Shown: positions 7,332 through 10,371 of the stretch, one piece after another
Numbering within the stretch: the first letter of the stretch is position 1
Layout of the letters: each line of letters opens with the position of its first letter
Assembly (NCBI GenBank): GCA_003024985.2
Contig: PXIH01S0023342.1
Source: Euperipatoides rowelli
Lineage: Eukaryota > Onychophora > Udeonychophora > Euonychophora > Peripatopsidae
Direction: 5' to 3' (one strand)
Length of the DNA: 10,371 nucleotides
Notes under the pieces: generated by a model
What the model was told of the DNA's origin: nothing
The model's database searches: none
What the model saw: only the letters and a program-made list of their open reading frames with translations
Program-made: the position numbers and the translations under genes

Positions 7332-8200
7332 AAATGCCATCATTAAATCTTAAAAATAATGTTAGTCCAATTATCATATAATCAAATGACATCATCAAAT
7401 ATTAAACTAATGATATAATCTAGTTATTCTATAAGCAAATAACATCTTTAAATCTTAGTCTAATGACTGAATTATTTGTTCAGTTTGTTATAAGCAAATG
7501 ATATCTCTACATCTTAGAATTAATAACAAAGTTATTTGTCTAGTTACAGTATATTTTAAATAAATTAAATGGCTAAGTTTAAAAACTAATGACAAAAATA
7601 TTTATCCCATTATAATGAAATGGCATTGCTTAAAGCCTAGAACTAATGACAATTGTCAATCCAATTATGTTAACACTAAATAACATCTTGAAACATTAGA
7701 CCTAATGACAGAATTCCCCATCCAGTTATCTTATAACTATAAGCTTATATCACGAATCTTAAAATTAATAGCACTAACCTTATAACCAATGATAACCATC
7801 TATTTTAGAACTTCAAGAATTGCTCATTCAGTTATCTTATACCAAATGATATTCCTGCATCTTAGAACTGACAGAATTATTCATCTAATTATATTCTGAC
7901 TAAATTACAGGATATTTCTATGTTTTAGAGTTAATAGATTGTGTTCATACAGTTATTTTATAACCAAATGACATTCTTGCAACTAGAAAAATGTTAATGT
8001 AAAGAACTTATGACCAATAATGCTGTTCATTAAGAATCAAGTGATCAGTGACATTTTGTTCATGGAGATGTATTGAGACAATTTTTTCTTGTGACATATA
8101 TTTAATAACACAGTTGTTCACTAAGATACGATGATTAAATTGTTCAACAAATCTTATTACAAACAATAACATAATTATCTAACCACTTATTTATCAACTA

Positions 8201-8639
8201 TAGATATGTGATTGAATATTTACAAAGAAAGTGAAAATGAATCTCAACAAATGTCTATAGCAATTGCATATTTCTAGATATTTTTAACAATGGAAATTTT
8301 CAAACTTGGAAATAAAACTGTAATACACTAAAATAGGTTACAAACTCTATTACTTAAGGGCACTGAGAGGAGTGAAGGATAGAAGCTGAAGAGGAGAAAA
8401 GATTCTTAATAAAGTGTAAAAAAGATAAGAATAAAATATAATATCTGTAGATTCATAACAAGCAACTTATGTGAAAATGATTTATATAAAATGTAATTTA
8501 TGTATAATAATTTATGTACTTATTAAGAATGTAATTTATGTATTTAATAAGAGTGTAAAGTATAAATTGTACATCATTCAATATTTAGCTAATCTCATTT
8601 ATTATATGTACAACAATAGAAAGTAATTAGCTACTGTTA
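8201..8639. other. AT-rich spacer between the array and the GC-elevated block
   Basis: No gene seen. A short purine-rich stretch (GGGCACTGAGAGGAGTGAAG and following, 8358-8400) precedes very AT-rich sequence containing the 38-bp duplication at 8490-8560. No promoter can be assigned. Confidence 0.5.
8490..8560 (+). repeat. Short tandem duplication, 38-bp period, about two copies
   Basis: AATGTAATTTATGTAT occurs at 8490-8505 and again at 8528-8543, each followed by an ATTAAG/AATAAG-type segment. The exact 16-base match at a 38-base offset supports local duplication. Confidence 0.65.
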
Positions 8640-9063
8640 AGAACTTCACCAGGAGGCAGAAGTAAAAACCTGATCAAAAATGGCAGCACAAGCAAACACA
8701 TGGATGGAGGATGAAGGAAGAATGCCTGAAAAATCAAATGTAAATTCCATTATGAGGAGCGAGAAGAGAAAGAAGGGGAATCCAATCAATAAGCCGTAAC
8801 CAGGCTAAGGATGCAGAAGAGTTGAAGCCCATCAAAGAGAACATCAGCGCATGACCGTTGACAGCATAAGCTGTTCCTGGATCTGCTCCATGATGAAGTC
8901 GCTAGTTGTCGCGAAGGAGAAAACCTTCCACAGTTGCTCCTATAACAGACTTCAGCCAGCCTTCATCAAATGCTTCTACAGAATTGACATAAGTACATAC
9001 TTAGTGTCCATCTTAGGAACATGCCCACATTCAGTAACTTCGGACATTTCTCCAGTTCTTTAG
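8640..9063 (+). pseudogene. GC-elevated, coding-like segment of unknown identity (decayed exon or ncRNA exon)
   Basis: By hand count 8701-9060 is 157 of 360 G+C (44%), against 27% in a sampled line of the array. A plus-strand frame starts at an ATG in good context (8680, AAAATGG; peptide begins MAAQANTWMEDEGRMPEK) and runs 128 codons to 9063 with only two internal stops (after NPINKP and two codons later). From 8851 it is open for 70 codons. A minus-strand frame is also unusually open, with segments such as EAFDEGWLKSVIGATVEGF and GADPGTAYAVNGHALMFSLM separated by one stop. I recognise no family on either strand and cannot decide the coding strand. It could be a decayed gene, a transposon fragment, a long non-coding RNA exon, or a chance GC-rich block. 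The strand given is tentative. Confidence 0.3.
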
Positions 9064-9496
9064 TTAATTAAAACATTAGCTACTGTGACCACCCCAACTT
9101 TAAAGAATACAAACTGTAATACACCCTTAAGCATTAGGCCTAGCTATTTGTAAGTGCATATATCTTGTTGTATAATGATCTATTATACCTTTTGTCTATA
9201 ACATACATTGTTGAACTACCTATTATATATTTATTATTTATCTATTTAGGTCTCAGAATGCCTTTCATTACCTCCAGAACTCTATCTATCCCTCCAGCCA
9301 TCCCCTGGGGACCTTTAATGTAATAAGGCTGTCACTTCCCCACAGCCACTCACATTACTTTACCCCTCTCCATGATGTACAAAGAACATCCCTTTCTTCA
9401 AAACTATTATTCTGGAATATATATTATAGCTGTAAATATTTAAATGAAAAATAGCATTAATTTTTCTTAAAAAGAAAATGGCTGCAATTTCTAACA
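9064..9496. other. Spacer with a second GC-elevated patch (about 9245-9400)
   Basis: Lines 9241-9360 are about 43-48% G+C by hand count and C-rich on the plus strand (CCTCCAGAAC, CCTCCAGCCATCCCCTGGGG). The patch contains the nested hairpin at 9316-9357. Its flanks are AT-rich. No frame or RNA family is recognised; untranslated sequence of a gene spanning 8640-9740 is one possibility. Confidence 0.4.
9316..9357. other. Nested hairpin, 12 paired bases with one internal loop
   Basis: TAATGT (9316-9321) pairs with ACATTA (9352-9357) and GGCTGT (9327-9332) pairs with ACAGCC (9342-9347). The internal loop has 5 and 4 bases and the apical loop CACTTCCCC has 9. Two perfect six-base stems in register look like a structured RNA or DNA element, but no known family matches by eye. 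Confidence 0.5.
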
Positions 9497-9733
9497 TTAA
9501 AAAGATGTTCTCTGATTAATTGAAATTTCTAAGATTTGAAAGATGCCGCAATTCACTTCATTTCTTAACTTTCTCACTTCACTGATGTCGCAACAAGTTT
9601 TAGATGTTCCAGGTTCAGGTATTTTAATACACCAACAACCATTCATGTAGTATTTATATCTGACATGATCTAAATCTTCTAACAAGACATGCCAGCGATC
9701 TTCAAAATTATGTGGTAAATCTTCAGGAAGCAT
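9497..9733 (-). CDS. Candidate coding exon, unknown Cys/Trp-containing protein (78 codons)
   Basis: I do not recognise the family. The frame starts at ATG 9733-9731 (MLPEDLPHNFEDRWHVLLED) and ends at TAA. Its composition is protein-like, with acidic and aromatic residues (EDRWHVLLEDLDHVRYKYY), a Cys/Trp cluster (GCWCIKIPEPG) and further cysteines at residues 47, 48 and 62; other frames in the window are mostly Ile/Lys/Asn-rich noise. The start is weak: an upstream stop lies four codons before it (TAA-PPKW-ATG), and a better-context ATG four bases earlier is out of frame and stops after four codons. A possible donor GTGAGA after CCDISE (minus strand, 9577 leftwards) would end the exon near residue 52, and the residues beyond look less protein-like. 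It could be a first exon, a remnant of a gene or transposon, or chance. No membrane segment or signal peptide is apparent. Confidence 0.35.
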   Translation of the reverse strand: MLPEDLPHNFEDRWHVLLEDLDHVRYKYYMNGCWCIKIPEPGTSKTCCDISEVRKLRNEVNCGIFQILEISINQRTSF

Positions 9734-10371
9734 CCATTTTGGTGGTTACAATGACAAATAATAATTTAACTTGAACAGAAAAAGTTTTTAAGTTTATATA
9801 GTGCCTAATCATTCCTGAAGTAACATCACTGCTCAATACATTGATTAAATTTTGGAGGGACAGCTTTATGAAGTATTTAAGTTGTTTTTAGGACTGTTTT
9901 AATAGAAGGGAGTTAAAGGTAAATTTTATGGTGCCTCCCCATAGTAAATAATCTTTGAACAGTCAACTAAATTATTTTAAAAAATGTTTAGGTGAAGGAC
10001 AAAATATTTCTACTTTTTATATATAAAAAATAAGTTTTCATAAAGATTTTTAAAAATAATCCCATAGGTATTAAGAAGTTTTTTTAAGAGATTAGAAGTG
10101 GTTTCTAGATATTGAATTAGTGTGTGTAATGAGAAAAATGATTTTAGCCCAGAAGATGAAATTCACTTGTATAGGATGAAGAAATTTGATTTTGCTTCAC
10201 ATACAAAAACTCAGTATTTTGAAACGATAAATGTTTTTTTTTTTTAATGTGTTTTTATTTTTTAACTAGCATTTTAGGTGTCCCCTTGTAAAGATTCCTC
10301 CCCCCACCCTCCCCCGATTTTTTTCCTTAAAAAATTACTTTAAAGTTGAAAATTGTAAACATTTTCAAACA
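9734..10371. other. AT-rich non-coding DNA, no gene recognised
   Basis: If the 9497-9733 frame is a real minus-strand exon, its promoter or upstream exons would lie here or beyond the window, but I see no convincing exon, TATA box in context, or splice acceptor leading into it. It contains A/T homopolymers and the C-rich tract at 10282-10315. Confidence 0.5.
10252..10315. repeat. C-rich tract preceded by a 17-bp match to the 4594-5442 hAT element
   Basis: TTTATTTTTTAACTAGC occurs here (about 10254-10270) and inside the hAT element (about 4676-4692). In both places it is followed by a CCCCTT-TAAA motif and then by CCTCCCCCC-type tracts: here C4 (10282-10285), C6 (10300-10305), C3 and C5 (10311-10315). 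This may be a diverged fragment of the same repeat family; no terminal repeats are visible. Confidence 0.35.

Larger units (their letters stand above)
6222..8200 (+). repeat. Diverged tandem array, period about 60 bp, over 20 units
   Basis: Successive units begin with AAATGACATC or a variant, continue with ACTAAATCTTAGAACTAATG, then ACATAATTGTTCATTCAG, then TTATCTTATAAGC. Anchor positions of AAATGACAT-like cores include 6285, 6345, 6425, 6490, 6545, 6605, 6665 and 6789, then 7332, 7384, 7437 and 7496, giving spacings mostly between 52 and 65. Each unit contains the AATGACAT core twice (near unit positions 2 and 28), suggesting a dimer of an older half-repeat. Units are strongly diverged and blur beyond 8000. 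Stops occur throughout, so it is not coding. A hAT MITE interrupts it at 6850-7323. The family is not one I recognise. Confidence 0.85.

Noticed and set aside
6222-8200. Possible CRISPR array, because of regular ~60-bp repetition
   Set aside because: There are no unique spacers between conserved repeats; the whole 60-base unit is repeated and diverged, the context is eukaryotic, and no cas genes are present.

Overview
This is an AT-rich stretch (about 70% or more A+T by eye) of a eukaryotic nuclear genome, most probably an invertebrate animal. I base that on long homopolymer and microsatellite tracts, the absence of any long open frame, no bacterial-style operons, and non-autonomous hAT-type DNA transposons with clean 8-bp target-site duplications. 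The sequence alone does not fix the phylum. Two isolated N bases (4961, 5107) lie inside one transposon and look like assembly ambiguity.

Layout. Positions 1-3400 are AT-rich intergenic or intronic DNA. They hold a degenerate CCGAAA/TTTCGG-type inverted-repeat patch (388-560), a G13 tract, a decayed TAA/GAT/GGT microsatellite (1150-1345), a possible old MITE with imperfect inverted ends (1851-2156), and G-rich tracts (3290-3428). One terminus of a hAT-like element ends at 4401. An 849-bp hAT MITE (4594-5442) is flanked by GTTTAAGA on both sides. Positions 5451-6221 are featureless AT-rich DNA.

From about 6222 to 8200 there is a highly diverged tandem array with a period near 60 bp, and the monomer seems to contain an older half-repeat. 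A 474-bp hAT MITE (6850-7323) interrupts the array. It is flanked by CTATAAGC, a sequence belonging to the array unit itself, so the order of events is clear: the array came first and the transposon second. The two complete hAT insertions share the target pattern nTnTAAGn.

The right part (8640-9735) is compositionally different. By hand count, 8701-9060 is 44% G+C (157 of 360 bases), against about 27% in a sampled array line. It has coding-like but interrupted frames on both strands. It is followed by a second GC-rich patch with a nested hairpin (9316-9357) and by the only open frame in the window with protein-like composition: 78 codons on the minus strand at 9497-9733, Cys/Trp-rich and of unrecognised family. 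I treat this block as the best candidate for a real or decayed transcribed gene. I could not identify a known protein, RNA gene, CRISPR array or replication system anywhere in the window, and the remaining short open frames look like chance or repeat-derived frames.
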